Below are positions 6,858-16,342 of a stretch of 35,075 nucleotides of DNA, piece after piece. The position numbers and the translations under genes were made by a program. The notes beneath the pieces are model-generated. The model had not been told where the DNA came from and did not search any database. It saw only the letters and a program-made list of their open reading frames with translations. Origin of the DNA: an uncultured Bacteroidales bacterium (GTDB lineage: Bacteria > Bacteroidota > Bacteroidia > Bacteroidales > Muribaculaceae); contig CASEAQ010000047.1 in NCBI GenBank assembly GCA_949285735.1, positions 1 to 35,075 of the forward strand, given 5' to 3'. The stretch's first letter is position 1; each line of letters starts with the position of its first letter.

Positions 6858-8141
6858 ATGGACGGTTACAAGCATAGAATAATGGATAGCTTGCTTGAAA
6901 AAAAATTGCAAGCAAAAGGTGCCATACTCATTGAAGGACCTAAATGGTGTGGCAAAACCACCACAGCCGAAGAAATAGCAGCCAGCAAAATAATGCTGGC
7001 AAGAATCGACGTGAAAAATAATTTCAAAAACCTGTTAGAGATTGATATAGATGCTGCATTGGCTGGTGACACACCTATGCTTATCGACGAATGGCAGACT
7101 GTTCCCAAATTATGGGATGCTGTAAGATATACCGTTGACCAACGCCGAAAGATGGGGCAATTTATATTGACAGGCTCTGCCGTTCCCGACAAAGAAGCTG
7201 AAGCAGAACGAGAGCACTCTGGCACAGGTCGTTTTGCTTGGCTTACAATGCGTCCAATGTCGCTATATGAATCGGGAGAATCAAATGGGAAAGTCAGTCT
7301 TGGCGACCTGTTTGCAGCTCCAGAGAAAATATTAGAGAAAAACGAATTGAAACTACAAGATATTGCTTTTTTGATTTGCCGCGGAGGTTGGCCAATGGCA
7401 GTAGGGCTACCCGAAGAGGCTGCATTGGAACAGGCATTTGACTATTACGACGCAGTAACCAAGGAGGACATTACCAAAGTTGATGGAGTAAAACGTGCTT
7501 CTGAAAGAGTGCAACGCCTCATGAGGGCTTATGCACGTCACCAAGGAACACAGGCTTCAATCGCAACATTGAAAGATGACTTGAAGAGCAATGACACAGA
7601 CACACTCGATAATGACACAATAAGTTCATATCTCGAAGCACTGCGAAAGATATTCGTTGTAGAGGATATGCCTGCCTGGAATCCAAATCTCCGTTCAAAA
7701 ACTGCTATTCGCACTGCCGACACCCGCTATTTCGTTGACCCGTCTATCGCAACAGCCGCATTAGGCTTAGGACCAGCCGACTTGATTAACGACTTAAATA
7801 CTATGGGCTTTTTATTCGAGGCAATGTGCGTGAGAGACTTGCGAGTGTTTGCCGAAGCACTAAACGGCAAGGTATATCATTATCGCGACAAAAGCGGCTT
7901 GGAATGCGATGCTGTGGTGCATCTTCGCAATGGACAATACGGCTTGATAGAAATAAAACTCGGGGGCGAATCTCTAATAAATGATGGCGTGGAAACCCTC
8001 AAAACATTGGCAACACAAATAGACACAACCCGTATGAAGTCTCCTGCATTTAAGATGATATTAACAGCAACAGGCGAATATGCATACCGCCGCCCCGACG
8101 ATGGCATTTACATCGTTCCAATAGGCTGCTTGAAACCATAA
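6858..8141 (+). CDS. AAA_14/DUF4143 ATP-binding protein
   Basis: 427 residues. The N-terminal AAA domain has a Walker A, GPKWCGKTT (residues 27-35), and a Walker B, MLIDEWQ (74-80). A sensor-like strand FILTGSA follows, then the GR(F)..MRPMSLYE segment typical of AAA_14. The C-terminal DUF4143 part ends in a PD-(D/E)xK-like pattern: D351 in LECDAVV, then E365-I-K367 in LIEIKLG. These proteins are very common in Bacteroidota and archaea, often in several copies, and their role is unknown; nuclease activity is only suggested by the fold. The gene is monocistronic and AT-richer than dusB. It is preceded by a tandem repeat array and promoter, which hints at dedicated regulation or acquisition as a cassette. 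Confidence 0.9.
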   Translation: MDGYKHRIMDSLLEKKLQAKGAILIEGPKWCGKTTTAEEIAASKIMLARIDVKNNFKNLLEIDIDAALAGDTPMLIDEWQTVPKLWDAVRYTVDQRRKMGQFILTGSAVPDKEAEAEREHSGTGRFAWLTMRPMSLYESGESNGKVSLGDLFAAPEKILEKNELKLQDIAFLICRGGWPMAVGLPEEAALEQAFDYYDAVTKEDITKVDGVKRASERVQRLMRAYARHQGTQASIATLKDDLKSNDTDTLDNDTISSYLEALRKIFVVEDMPAWNPNLRSKTAIRTADTRYFVDPSIATAALGLGPADLINDLNTMGFLFEAMCVRDLRVFAEALNGKVYHYRDKSGLECDAVVHLRNGQYGLIEIKLGGESLINDGVETLKTLATQIDTTRMKSPAFKMILTATGEYAYRRPDDGIYIVPIGCLKP

Positions 8142-8180
8142 TTCCGCCAACAAAGGAATCGGAACTATCATTAAAAACAG

Positions 8181-8188
8181 TAATTTTG
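8181..8188 (+). promoter_or_regulatory. Promoter -7 element TAATTTTG for the flavin-reductase-like gene
   Basis: Exact TAnnTTTG match, 26 bases before the ATG at 8215, in the 73-base gap after the AAA ATPase. The gene therefore probably has its own promoter. Confidence 0.65.
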
Positions 8189-8214
8189 CTATTGAATAAA
8201 AACAACACTGCATT

Positions 8215-8721
8215 ATGGAAAAGATTGATGTAAAAACGTTGAACGACAATGTATTTGACCTCATAGGCAAGGAATGGATACTGATAACGGCAGGAAACGA
8301 AGCCCACTTCAACACGATGACGGCATCGTGGGGCTGCCTTGGATGGCTGTGGAACAAGCCCGTGGCAGTAATCTTCGTCCGCCCCGAACGCCACACACAC
8401 CAATTTGTTGAACAGCAGGAATTTTCGACACTCGCATTCCTTGGCAACAGCGACGAAGCCCGTGCGATATACAACTTTTGCGGCAGCAAGTCGGGCAGGG
8501 ACTACGACAAGGTGAAGGAAACAGGGTTGAAACCCATAGTCACCGAACTTGGCAACGTCACCTACGAGCAAGCCCGCCTGACGCTCGAATGCCGCAAGCT
8601 ATACAAAGACAACATCAAACCCGAATGCTTCATCGACAGCTCGATAGCAAAGTGGTATGGCGAGAAAGGCGACTACCACGACATATACGTCCTTGAAATA
8701 GTCAACGCCTATAAAAAATAA
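8215..8721 (+). CDS. Flavin reductase-like (FMN-binding split barrel) protein
   Basis: 168 residues. The sequence runs ILITAGNEAHFNTMTASWGCLG, then VAVIFVRPERHTHQFVE and FSTLAFLG, then a conserved CGSKSGRDYDKV. This is the pattern of the flavoredoxin/flavin-reductase-like family: the N-term..ASWG strand and the R..R.T loop contact FMN, and CGxxSGRD.DK is a family marker. It probably reduces or carries FMN in the cytoplasm; the redox partner is unknown. The gene has its own promoter and ends at a strong hairpin shared with the convergent symporter gene. Confidence 0.85.
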   Translation: MEKIDVKTLNDNVFDLIGKEWILITAGNEAHFNTMTASWGCLGWLWNKPVAVIFVRPERHTHQFVEQQEFSTLAFLGNSDEARAIYNFCGSKSGRDYDKVKETGLKPIVTELGNVTYEQARLTLECRKLYKDNIKPECFIDSSIAKWYGEKGDYHDIYVLEIVNAYKK

Positions 8722-8757
8722 CACCGCCACACCCTCGTGTGTCGGCAAAGAATAAAA

Positions 8758-8799
8758 TTAGCAGGAATGCATGGCATCATGTGCGTACATTCCTGCTAA
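8758..8799. terminator. Bidirectional terminator between convergent genes
   Basis: A perfect 12-bp stem, TTAGCAGGAATG with CATTCCTGCTAA, around an 18-base loop. It is flanked by T-rich sequence after the plus-strand arm (TCTTTTAG) and by TTTTATTC on the minus side. It sits between the stops at 8721 and 8808. Confidence 0.85.
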
Positions 8800-8807
8800 T
8801 CTTTTAG

Positions 8808-10166
8808 CTATTTTGCAAAATATTGCTTTACAAGGCGTTTCACTCGTGGGGCGAGCAATATGGCAGCAATCATATTGGGGAAAGCCATCAGGGCAAACGA
8901 CAAGTCCATCAAAGCTACAACCGAGTCGAGCGGTATCACGGCTGCCACGATTATCATAACGAGATAGAAGTAGTTATAATACTTTGCATTGTTGGCACCA
9001 AACAAGAAGTTGGTACACTTCAACCCATAATATGAGTACGAAAACATGGTGGAAAATGCAAAAAACAGCACTATCACCATCAGCAAATAATGCCCGTAGC
9101 CCGGCAGCAATTCGCCAAACGAATTGAGTGCAATATACAGCCCCTTTATTTCCACAAGTCCAGCATAATCACCAGCAATAATGATGGGGATAGCCGAGAG
9201 CGTACACACAAGCCCCGAGTCGATTGAGGGTCCTATCATTGCCACAAGCCCCTCGCGCACGGGGTTATCGTTGCGCGACGCACCGTGCATGAGCGATGCC
9301 GTGCCCACACCAGCCTCGTTGACATAAGCCGCACGGCGCGCGCCGATAATGGCAGTGCCAACAAGCCCGCCTATCCCGGCTTCGAGGTTGAATGCTCCAT
9401 GAAAAATCTTGGCAAACACCCCTGGAACTTGGTCGGCATGAATGATTATTATGGCAAACACCAGCAGGAAGTAAAGCCCCACCATCGTCGGAACAATCTT
9501 TGTGGCAATATGCGATATGCGCGTTATTCCGCCCAAAATCACCGATGCCACCACAGCACAGAACACAGCCCCGAGCAAGAAGCGCAGCAACAGGGTGTTT
9601 TCAATCCCCAGCGGAGTGGTGACGACAGTGGTTATAGCCTCGACAAGCTGGTTCGACTGCATGAAGCACAACGTGCCGAGCAGGGCGAAAATGGCAAAGA
9701 AGTATGCCATAGGCTTCCACTTCTGCCCAAGTCCGTTGATTATTATATACATCGGTCCGCCTTGCACCTCGCCGGCACTGTCCTTCCCCTTGTACATGAT
9801 TGACAATGCGCCCTCGAAGAACTTGGTACACATTCCAAGCACGGCACTAACCCACATCCAGAATATCGCCCCGGGACCGCCCATCGTGAGGGCTATCGCC
9901 ACACCGGCAATGCTACCCATGCCGACAGTCGAGGAAATTTCGCTCATCAGTGCCTGAAACGAACTAATCTGCCCTGCGCCACGGGCTCCCTGCTTGTAGC
10001 GCAATGCCTTGACGGCACTACCATAGCGCCGCAACGATATGCCACCCGAATAAATGAAGAAAAACACACCGCCACCCATGAGCAAGATGAAAAACGGGTA
10101 TCCGCACACCACATTGCTCACAGCCGTGATGCCGTCGCCAAGCGCGCTTAAAAATTCCTCAATCAT
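8808..10166 (-). CDS. Sodium:alanine/glycine symporter (AGCS family)
   Basis: 452 residues with about ten membrane segments. Family markers are visible: SSFQALMSEISSTVGMGSIAGVAIAL (residues 66-92), GGPMYIIINGLG and AAYVNEAGVGTASLMHGA, which are the substrate- and Na+-binding helices of AGCS carriers. The protein takes up neutral amino acids, typically alanine or glycine, with Na+ across the inner membrane; the exact substrate is not deducible. It lies 26 bases downstream of the DUF418 gene on the same strand and is probably co-transcribed. Confidence 0.9.
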   Translation of the reverse strand: MIEEFLSALGDGITAVSNVVCGYPFFILLMGGGVFFFIYSGGISLRRYGSAVKALRYKQGARGAGQISSFQALMSEISSTVGMGSIAGVAIALTMGGPGAIFWMWVSAVLGMCTKFFEGALSIMYKGKDSAGEVQGGPMYIIINGLGQKWKPMAYFFAIFALLGTLCFMQSNQLVEAITTVVTTPLGIENTLLLRFLLGAVFCAVVASVILGGITRISHIATKIVPTMVGLYFLLVFAIIIIHADQVPGVFAKIFHGAFNLEAGIGGLVGTAIIGARRAAYVNEAGVGTASLMHGASRNDNPVREGLVAMIGPSIDSGLVCTLSAIPIIIAGDYAGLVEIKGLYIALNSFGELLPGYGHYLLMVIVLFFAFSTMFSYSYYGLKCTNFLFGANNAKYYNYFYLVMIIVAAVIPLDSVVALMDLSFALMAFPNMIAAILLAPRVKRLVKQYFAK

Positions 10167-10192
10167 AACACAGTTCCGTTATTAATCCTATA

Positions 10193-11374
10193 CTACCTGC
10201 GCGTTCCAATCCACGTGAGGCGGTGCCAAATAGTCTCCAACGGGCCTCGGCGGAAGTGCCTGAACCACCAATGGGCAAACACCAATTGCAACACGAGCAT
10301 TGCAACGCCAATGAGCACGCTGAAGGTAGTTCCGCACACCTTGTGCATCTCCATCCCGTAGCCAAAATAGATGAAGCTGCCCATAATCGACTGCGTGATG
10401 TAGTCGGTGAGACTCATGCGCCCGTATGGAGCAAGAATACGCAACACAGCCCCGTTGAAGCTCCAATACAGCAACAAGAACGCCCCAGTCATTGCAAGCA
10501 TGAAGGCAAGGTTATACCACGAGTTCATCATCGTCTCGACCGATGCGAGCATAAACGGGTTGCCGATTTGCGAATATATAAATTCCTTGAAGAAATACAT
10601 GACCACAGCCACAGGCAACGACAGGCACACCACGCGCGTCCAGAAACGGCGTGAACGCGCCAACGCCTCATCGTCGGACGACGAGAATAGCCCCATGCGC
10701 CCCAGCAACAGCCCAAGCATGAACAAGGCACACGTTTGGAACACACGCCCATAACACCAAGCCCAGTTAAGGCTAGCAAGCTGCCCAGTCACGAAATTTG
10801 CCTTGACCATCTCGATGAAGCTGCTGCCGCCAAGCTGCGGATACACATCGCCGAGCGAGAAAATCATCTGTTCGGGATTGGCTTCGGGATTAATGGCGGC
10901 ATACACCACCTTTGCCCATTCAAGCGGTTGCAGCATCAGCACAACGAGCGTTGCGAGCAGCACCTTGTTGCTCACATTTCTCACAGGCACAAGCACAAAT
11001 CCCAAAATGGCATACAGCACCAATATCTCGCCCGGGAAGAATATAGCATTCACGAAGCCGAAGAGCAGCAACAGCACGAGTCGCCACATGTAGCGATTCT
11101 TGAAGTCCTCGCCACGACGGTTGCAACTGCGGCTTTGCAGATAGAAAGTGAAGCCAAACAACAATGCAAAAATGGCATACGCCTTGCCCGAGAATGAAAA
11201 AAACAAGAAATCCCATATCGTGCCGTCGAGAGCCTTCAACACGCCCGACGTTTCGGGAAACGAATAGAAATTGAAGTGCTCTATGTTGTGCAACAAGACG
11301 ATGCCCATCACGGCAAATCCGCGCAATGCGTCCACGGCAAGAATCCGGTCTTTTGTCGGAGCAATATTTGTCAT
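10193..11374 (-). CDS. DUF418 multi-pass membrane protein
   Basis: 393 residues. It opens with RILAVDALRGFAVMGIVLLHNIEHF, the LRG.A..GI...N motif of DUF418/acyltransferase-3-like membrane proteins. About ten hydrophobic segments follow, with LAPYGRMSLTDYITQSIMG and a C-terminal FRRGPLETIWHRLTW, both hallmarks of DUF418. The family may move acyl groups across the membrane, but no activity is established. The start is the ATG at 11374; no clear -7 element was seen. It is the first gene of a likely pair with the AGCS symporter. Confidence 0.88.
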   Translation of the reverse strand: MTNIAPTKDRILAVDALRGFAVMGIVLLHNIEHFNFYSFPETSGVLKALDGTIWDFLFFSFSGKAYAIFALLFGFTFYLQSRSCNRRGEDFKNRYMWRLVLLLLFGFVNAIFFPGEILVLYAILGFVLVPVRNVSNKVLLATLVVLMLQPLEWAKVVYAAINPEANPEQMIFSLGDVYPQLGGSSFIEMVKANFVTGQLASLNWAWCYGRVFQTCALFMLGLLLGRMGLFSSSDDEALARSRRFWTRVVCLSLPVAVVMYFFKEFIYSQIGNPFMLASVETMMNSWYNLAFMLAMTGAFLLLYWSFNGAVLRILAPYGRMSLTDYITQSIMGSFIYFGYGMEMHKVCGTTFSVLIGVAMLVLQLVFAHWWFRHFRRGPLETIWHRLTWIGTRR

Positions 11375-11438
11375 GTTTTTAGGTCGAATTTAGAGAATAC
11401 CTTCGTAAAAAACTTTTTTTAAAACAAGCTATCAAAAC

Positions 11439-11464
11439 AAACGGGCGGCTTATACCGCCCGTTT
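11439..11464 (-). terminator. Intrinsic terminator of the POT transporter gene
   Basis: A perfect 10-bp GC-rich stem, AAACGGGCGG with CCGCCCGTTT, and a 6-base loop. On the minus strand it is followed by a T-rich run (TTTGTTTTGATAG). It lies 35 bases past the transporter stop. Confidence 0.9.
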
Positions 11465-11498
11465 CACTCAATTATTTTTTTTGCCTCATAGAAGGGCT

Positions 11499-13166
11499 TT
11501 ACTTTCCAGCTACGATGCGTTCGAGCCACTTCATCATACCCAGCATCACTGTCATCGAAATCAGGCAGAAGCCTGCAAACACAGCCCAACACATCCATTG
11601 TTGCGGGAATTGGTTGAGCATGGTCACACCGAGTGCAATGAAGAGATTGCCAATTGCCGTTGACGAGAGCCACAAGCCCTGGCATATACCTTGCAAGTGC
11701 TTGGGTGCAATCTTCGACACGAACGAAAGTCCAAGCGGAGAGATGAAAAGTTCGGCAACAGTAAGGAAGAAATAAGTAAGTATAAGCACATAAGGACCTG
11801 TCTTCATCCCTATTTTGACGCTTTCATCGAGCCCCTTGAATTCTTCGCCCGAAGGATACCCGTTGACAATTGCCACCACGATGAGGAAAATGTAGGCAAG
11901 CGCAGTGATAAACATACCCAAGGCAATCTTCCTCGGAGTGGAAATTTCCTTGCCACGTTTTGCCAATGCGGCAAATGCAAACATAATGATTGGAGTAAGG
12001 ACAATTACAAAGAACGGGTTGATGCATTGCCATATTTCGGGAGCAATGTTATCGGTTGTCACGAAGTCACGTGCGAATACCGATAGGGCTTGACCGTTTT
12101 GGTGGAACGAGAACCAGAAGAAAACAACCACTGCAAGCACGGCAAATAGGGCATACATGCGTTGGCGTATTTCCTTGGCATCGCTCTGTATTTCCTCCTG
12201 CGAAGCTTTGACTTCCTTTTGCTTCTTGACTGGGTTAGGCAAACGCTTCATCGCCCATGCGAATACACCCAGCGATATGAGCATTGCCAACACAGATGCA
12301 ATGAACGAAAAATGAACGCCAGTGTTGAAAATATTAAGGTACTCGCTGCAGAATGCGCCATCGACAACTCCCGAATGCCCCACTTTGCTTGCCAGCGTCG
12401 CAAGGTTGGCTGTGTCGCCAGCAGTCATGGCGGCAGGAGTCTCTATGAGTTTGTGGCACAAACGTGGCAGGTCGGCGTTGTAGGCGAGATTGTGAGCCTT
12501 GAGCCAAAACTCGCGGAGCAGCGGAGCGATAAACGGTGCCACTACACCGCCGATGTTGATGAACACATAGAAAATCTGGAATCCCGAGTCGCGACGCCCC
12601 TTTACCGCCTCCAGTGCTTCGGGTCCCTTCTTGGCAGCCTCGGCTTCGAGGTTGTCATACATCTGCCCTACTATAGCTTGCAAGTTGCCCTTGAACAAAC
12701 CGTTGCCAAAAGCAATTATGAGCAGTGCGAAGCAGGTGAATATCAGCACCCAGCCGCCATAGGGCTGGTCGGAGAATACGGGAATGGAGAGCAATCCGTA
12801 GCCGAGTGCCATTGTGGTAAGCCCTGCTATGATTGTTCCCTTGTATTTTTGAGTGCGGTCGGCAATTATACCGCCCGGCAAGCTCAAAACGTAAATCAAG
12901 AAGTAGAAAACAGCATAAATCCAGCCTGCCGCATCATCGCTGATGCCAAATTTCGAGCAGAGGAACAGCAACAACACTGCATTCATGATATAATATCCGA
13001 ATCGCTCGCCCATGTTGGCTATAGCTGCGGGAATAAGCCCCTTGGGGTGGTCGCGGCGTGCCTTGATGATATAAAACACTAACAGCGGCAAGACCACTAC
13101 AAGAATGCAAAGGAGTATCACCAATGCTTGGTTTTCTTGCCAGAAACTTGGAATAGAAAGTAGCAT
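11499..13166 (-). CDS. Proton-dependent oligopeptide transporter (POT/PTR, MFS)
   Basis: 555 residues, 12 or more membrane segments. The signature GERFGYYIMNAVLLLF (residues 53-68) is the ExxER-region motif of POT carriers, and FYVFINIGGVVAPFIAPLLRE is the second PTR2 signature. Later FWFSFHQNGQALSVFARDFV contains the conserved QxG/F segment. It imports di- and tripeptides with protons across the inner membrane. The charged loop around residues 315-340 (KKQKEVKASQEE) is the usual inter-domain linker. It lies 39 bases after sufE on the same strand, so it could be co-transcribed with it, with its own terminator downstream. Confidence 0.93.
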   Translation of the reverse strand: MLLSIPSFWQENQALVILLCILVVVLPLLVFYIIKARRDHPKGLIPAAIANMGERFGYYIMNAVLLLFLCSKFGISDDAAGWIYAVFYFLIYVLSLPGGIIADRTQKYKGTIIAGLTTMALGYGLLSIPVFSDQPYGGWVLIFTCFALLIIAFGNGLFKGNLQAIVGQMYDNLEAEAAKKGPEALEAVKGRRDSGFQIFYVFINIGGVVAPFIAPLLREFWLKAHNLAYNADLPRLCHKLIETPAAMTAGDTANLATLASKVGHSGVVDGAFCSEYLNIFNTGVHFSFIASVLAMLISLGVFAWAMKRLPNPVKKQKEVKASQEEIQSDAKEIRQRMYALFAVLAVVVFFWFSFHQNGQALSVFARDFVTTDNIAPEIWQCINPFFVIVLTPIIMFAFAALAKRGKEISTPRKIALGMFITALAYIFLIVVAIVNGYPSGEEFKGLDESVKIGMKTGPYVLILTYFFLTVAELFISPLGLSFVSKIAPKHLQGICQGLWLSSTAIGNLFIALGVTMLNQFPQQWMCWAVFAGFCLISMTVMLGMMKWLERIVAGK

Positions 13167-13205
13167 AATGAAAGATTTGAGTGAGGTTTATTAAGATATT
13201 TTTAG

Positions 13206-13643
13206 TTATTTATTTCCAGCGTCTTTGGCTCTGAATGCCATGGCATACATCCTCATCTGCTTCACCATCGCTACAAGCCCGTTGCTGCGAGTAGGCGAAA
13301 GATGCTCCTGCAACCCCACTTCCTTGATAAAATACAGGTCGCTGTCGAGAATCTCCTGTGCAGTGTGCCCCGAAAGCACTTGTATGAGCATCGAAATAAT
13401 ACCCTTGACAATAATCGCATCGCTGTCGGCATGGAACTGTATGCGCCCCTCGCTGTCTTCCTCGGCGGTAATCCACACGCGGCTTTGACATCCCTCAATG
13501 AGGTATTCGGGCGTTTTATATTTTTCGTCTATCGGTTCAAGAGCGTTGCCGAGATCGATAATGTAGCTGTAGCGATCCATCCATTCCGACAAGCCCTCAA
13601 ATTCTTCGATAATTTCGTCTTGTATCTCGTTGATTGATTTCAT
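13206..13643 (-). CDS. sufE: SufE-family sulfur acceptor for Fe-S cluster assembly
   Basis: 145 residues, normal SufE length. The LIEGCQSRVW motif carries the sulfur-accepting cysteine (C52), which takes persulfide from SufS and passes it to SufBCD. Other family blocks are IDEKYKTPEYLI, IVKGIISMLIQVLSGHT and GLQEHLSPTRSNGL. No suf genes are adjacent, which is common in Bacteroidota. A perfect -7 element lies 22 bases before the ATG. Confidence 0.92.
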   Translation of the reverse strand: MKSINEIQDEIIEEFEGLSEWMDRYSYIIDLGNALEPIDEKYKTPEYLIEGCQSRVWITAEEDSEGRIQFHADSDAIIVKGIISMLIQVLSGHTAQEILDSDLYFIKEVGLQEHLSPTRSNGLVAMVKQMRMYAMAFRAKDAGNK

Positions 13644-13665
13644 ACCCTAATTAGAATAATTTGCT

Positions 13666-13673
13666 CAAAAATA
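13666..13673 (-). promoter_or_regulatory. Promoter -7 element TATTTTTG for sufE
   Basis: Exact TAnnTTTG match on the minus strand, 22 bases before the sufE ATG and just after the ppiD terminator. Confidence 0.65.
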
Positions 13674-13696
13674 GGTAATTTTCGGTAAAAATGCAA

Positions 13697-13724
13697 CAAG
13701 GGCAACGCAAATACGCTACCCTTG
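13697..13724 (-). terminator. Intrinsic terminator of ppiD
   Basis: An 11-bp stem (CAAGGGCAACG with CGCTACCCTTG, two positions G-U on the minus-strand RNA) and a 6-base loop. It is followed on the minus strand by TTGCATTTTTACC and lies 30 bases after the ppiD stop. Confidence 0.8.
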
Positions 13725-13753
13725 CCCATATAGATATTTATTCTCTACTGCGA

Positions 13754-15814
13754 TTAGAAGAATTTTATCATCAAGTTCTCAACATCGGTTGCGTTGCGCA
13801 AGATGTTGATAGCTTGGCTCATCACTGCTTGGCTACCGCGTGTGCGGGCAAACTGTTGAGTGGTTTCCATATCGGTTACTTCGCGCTTCGACTGCTCTTG
13901 GTTGACAATCTCATACACGATTACCGATGTGTTGGCTTTTATCGGACCCATCACTTTGCCAGGCTCTGCAGTGGCTACACTTGCAGTAAGAGCCGATTCG
14001 CCTGCGCCAATCTTGGCAATGTAGTTTTGACCAAATGTCACTTTTGCCGAGTCAACAGCAACGTCCATCAATTTTGCATAGCCTGCGATATCGCTTGCCT
14101 TGCCTTGGTATTGGGCAACAAGCGCGTCAGCTTTCTTCTCGTTGCGTATTTCGGCAGTGATTTCCGAAGTGATTTCAGGAGCAGAAACCGGCATATAACC
14201 CTCTTCATACACCTTGTCGAGTGCTGCAACCACCATCTTGTCGTTGTTTTGCTTGTCGAATATTGCCGACACAGCTCCCGGCTGAACCTCAAAGAGCCAC
14301 TTCACAACTTCGCGGGTGTTTTCAATACCGTTCACTTGCGGAGTCGAAGATGTTACGCGGGCAGGCATTGCGTTGTAACCAGCCTTTGCTGCATTCTGCA
14401 CAAACAATTCAGTAGTATTGTTGGTGTTGATAAACGACTGCAAGCTGTCGCGCAAGTCCTCGATAGTTTTTGTACTTGGATAAACAGTATAGGTGATTTG
14501 GGCGATGTCATAAAGTTGCTTCGGAGCTTTCAGCTCGTTAACTTTCACATAGATTGCACCTTGAGCCGACTGGTTGAGCACGAAATAGTCCTTGCCGGCA
14601 GCCTTGAACTTGGCAATTGTAGAGTCGGGCGCACCAACGAGTGTTTGCCAGAAATTTTCTTGACCTTGAGTGCCTTGAATCTTCTGAATCTCGGCATACG
14701 AAACCCCGGCATTAAGCATATTGAGAACCGAATCCTGCAAATTCTTTGCACCTGCGATGCTCATCATGCTCACGTTAACCGAGTCAAGACCCATTTCCTT
14801 GCCGAGGAGCTTCGTAATAGTGTAGGTGTTAGACTGGAACTTGGGCGAAGTAACATCGCCGACAACTGCTTTTGCTACAAACTCACGCACGTCGTTTTGC
14901 CTAACGTCGTTCAAGCGCACTTTGTTTTCGTTGATTACGAGGTCGCTATTGTTGCGAATATCATCTATGCCTTCGTTTGACACAAGTGTCGTGTAAACGC
15001 CATTGATATTTTCCTGTGCAAGATTGAGGTCGGCAGTCGATGGAGAAACGTTCACCGAGATGATGTGAGCCATGCGCATCTCTTCGGGCAACTTATAAAG
15101 CTCTTTCTGCTTGTTGTAGCGTTCACGTATCTCACTGTCGCTCACTTGATAATCATCGTTTTTCAATGTCGAATAGTTGACACGAGCAAATTGTATAGTG
15201 CTGGTTGTAGCATTTTCGGCAGCCATTTCCTTCTTGTCGAGGTCGTTGGCTTGGAATGCACCCATGATGAGGTTTTGCAGCTTTTCATATTTTAAGCCTT
15301 GAGTAACATTTTCTTCAAGCGTAATCCACATGCTCTTCAGTTGTGCCACGTCGGCATCAGTCATGCCATACTTCGACGGATTGAAAATGAGGTCATACAA
15401 CTCGCTTGCCGACTGCATACCAGCTTGCTGAACCAGTTGCATCACCTGCGGACGCACGTTGTTGCCCACCATTGCATCGGTGATTTCTTCATCGGTGACA
15501 TCTATGCCAAGAGCCTCAAGCTCATCGTTGAGCAGCACTTCTTGAATCATTTGAGTCATCACCTGACTTTGCAACACAGCACCGTCGATTGACCGTTGTC
15601 CACGTGATTGCATTTCTTGACTTGCGGTCTCATAACGACGTTGGAATTGCATTGCGTCGATTTTAGTGTTTCCCACCTTGGCAACGGTGTTGCCGTCACC
15701 GAAGAACGTTCTGCCCGAGTTGAGGAAGTCGGTCAAAATAAAGGCTAAAAGAGCCAAGCCTATGACAACCGTCAACAGGACTGCTTTGCTTCTAATCTTC
15801 TCTAAAGCTGCCAT
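13754..15814 (-). CDS. ppiD: PpiD-like periplasmic peptidyl-prolyl isomerase/chaperone
   Basis: 686 residues. A short cytoplasmic N-terminus (MAALEKIRSK) leads to one membrane helix (about residues 11-29, AVLLTVVIGLALLAFILTDF). A SurA_N-like chaperone domain follows (VAKVGNTKIDAMQFQRRYE, then VLLNDELEALGIDVTDEEI). Parvulin-type regions begin near EEMRMAHIISVNV and recur later. The architecture is that of PpiD, an inner-membrane-anchored foldase that helps newly exported envelope proteins. Whether both parvulin domains are catalytic cannot be told from inspection. The gene is monocistronic, with its own promoter and terminator. Confidence 0.88.
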   Translation of the reverse strand: MAALEKIRSKAVLLTVVIGLALLAFILTDFLNSGRTFFGDGNTVAKVGNTKIDAMQFQRRYETASQEMQSRGQRSIDGAVLQSQVMTQMIQEVLLNDELEALGIDVTDEEITDAMVGNNVRPQVMQLVQQAGMQSASELYDLIFNPSKYGMTDADVAQLKSMWITLEENVTQGLKYEKLQNLIMGAFQANDLDKKEMAAENATTSTIQFARVNYSTLKNDDYQVSDSEIRERYNKQKELYKLPEEMRMAHIISVNVSPSTADLNLAQENINGVYTTLVSNEGIDDIRNNSDLVINENKVRLNDVRQNDVREFVAKAVVGDVTSPKFQSNTYTITKLLGKEMGLDSVNVSMMSIAGAKNLQDSVLNMLNAGVSYAEIQKIQGTQGQENFWQTLVGAPDSTIAKFKAAGKDYFVLNQSAQGAIYVKVNELKAPKQLYDIAQITYTVYPSTKTIEDLRDSLQSFINTNNTTELFVQNAAKAGYNAMPARVTSSTPQVNGIENTREVVKWLFEVQPGAVSAIFDKQNNDKMVVAALDKVYEEGYMPVSAPEITSEITAEIRNEKKADALVAQYQGKASDIAGYAKLMDVAVDSAKVTFGQNYIAKIGAGESALTASVATAEPGKVMGPIKANTSVIVYEIVNQEQSKREVTDMETTQQFARTRGSQAVMSQAINILRNATDVENLMIKFF

Positions 15815-15901
15815 TTAATGTTTATGTTTTTTGTTATTTTTTACAATAATAAGACCCAGCAGAGAGCTGCCAGGCAAAGTATATGCCCAAATAAAGGCGC
15901 A

Positions 15902-15909
15902 CAAAGATA
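15902..15909 (-). promoter_or_regulatory. Promoter -7 element TATCTTTG for ppiD
   Basis: Exact TAnnTTTG match on the minus strand, about 87 bases before the ppiD ATG, implying a leader of roughly 80 bases. Confidence 0.6.
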
Positions 15910-15976
15910 CCAAATTTTTATGTTTTTGCACAAAAAGTACCCAAATTTTTGTATTTTCAAGCAATTACACGATTTT

Positions 15977-16342
15977 TCACATGCGCCACGGCAGCAATTG
16001 CATCCTTGCCTGACGCGGCAATTTCTGGCGCACGAGTTCATAGGATTTGATTATCAGTTCCTCGATTTGCACATCGGGCATGGCTTCGCGGTCGAGATAG
16101 ACGTCGTTCCAATGCACTTTGTTCATGTGCCACGCCGGGCAAACGTTGCTATACCGCTCGCGCAATTCCAGCCCCATCTCGGGCGGCAGTTTTATGGCAA
16201 TGCGCGGTTCGGGCGAGTCGAGAGGCAGATACATAAACACCTTACCTCCAATGCGGAATGCTATCCATTCGGGTCCGAAAGGCATATCCTCGGTCGCCGA
16301 GGGCAACGTCAGGGCAAAAGCCCTTGCTTGTTCTATATCCAT
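15977..16342 (-). CDS. MmcQ/YjbR family protein
   Basis: 121 residues, family-typical. The markers are LTLPSATEDMPFG near the N-terminus (family pattern: LPga.e..pfG), then FRIGGKVFMYL, RIAIKLPPE, CPAWHMNKVHWNDVYLD and an ending with a helical ELIIKSYELVRQKLP. The fold is a double-wing DNA-binding-like domain, but no role is established for the family. The gene is separated from ppiD by about 160 bases that contain the ppiD promoter. Confidence 0.88.
   Translation of the reverse strand: MDIEQARAFALTLPSATEDMPFGPEWIAFRIGGKVFMYLPLDSPEPRIAIKLPPEMGLELRERYSNVCPAWHMNKVHWNDVYLDREAMPDVQIEELIIKSYELVRQKLPRQARMQLLPWRM

Noticed and set aside
11499-13643. sufE and the POT transporter as a functional operon
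   Set aside because: The 39-base gap permits co-transcription, but there is no functional link and sufE has its own clear promoter; left as a spacing note only.
13691-14980. 429-codon plus-strand frame opposite ppiD
   Set aside because: It is antisense to ppiD and begins inside the ppiD terminator; Cys/His-rich composition and no recognisable domain.
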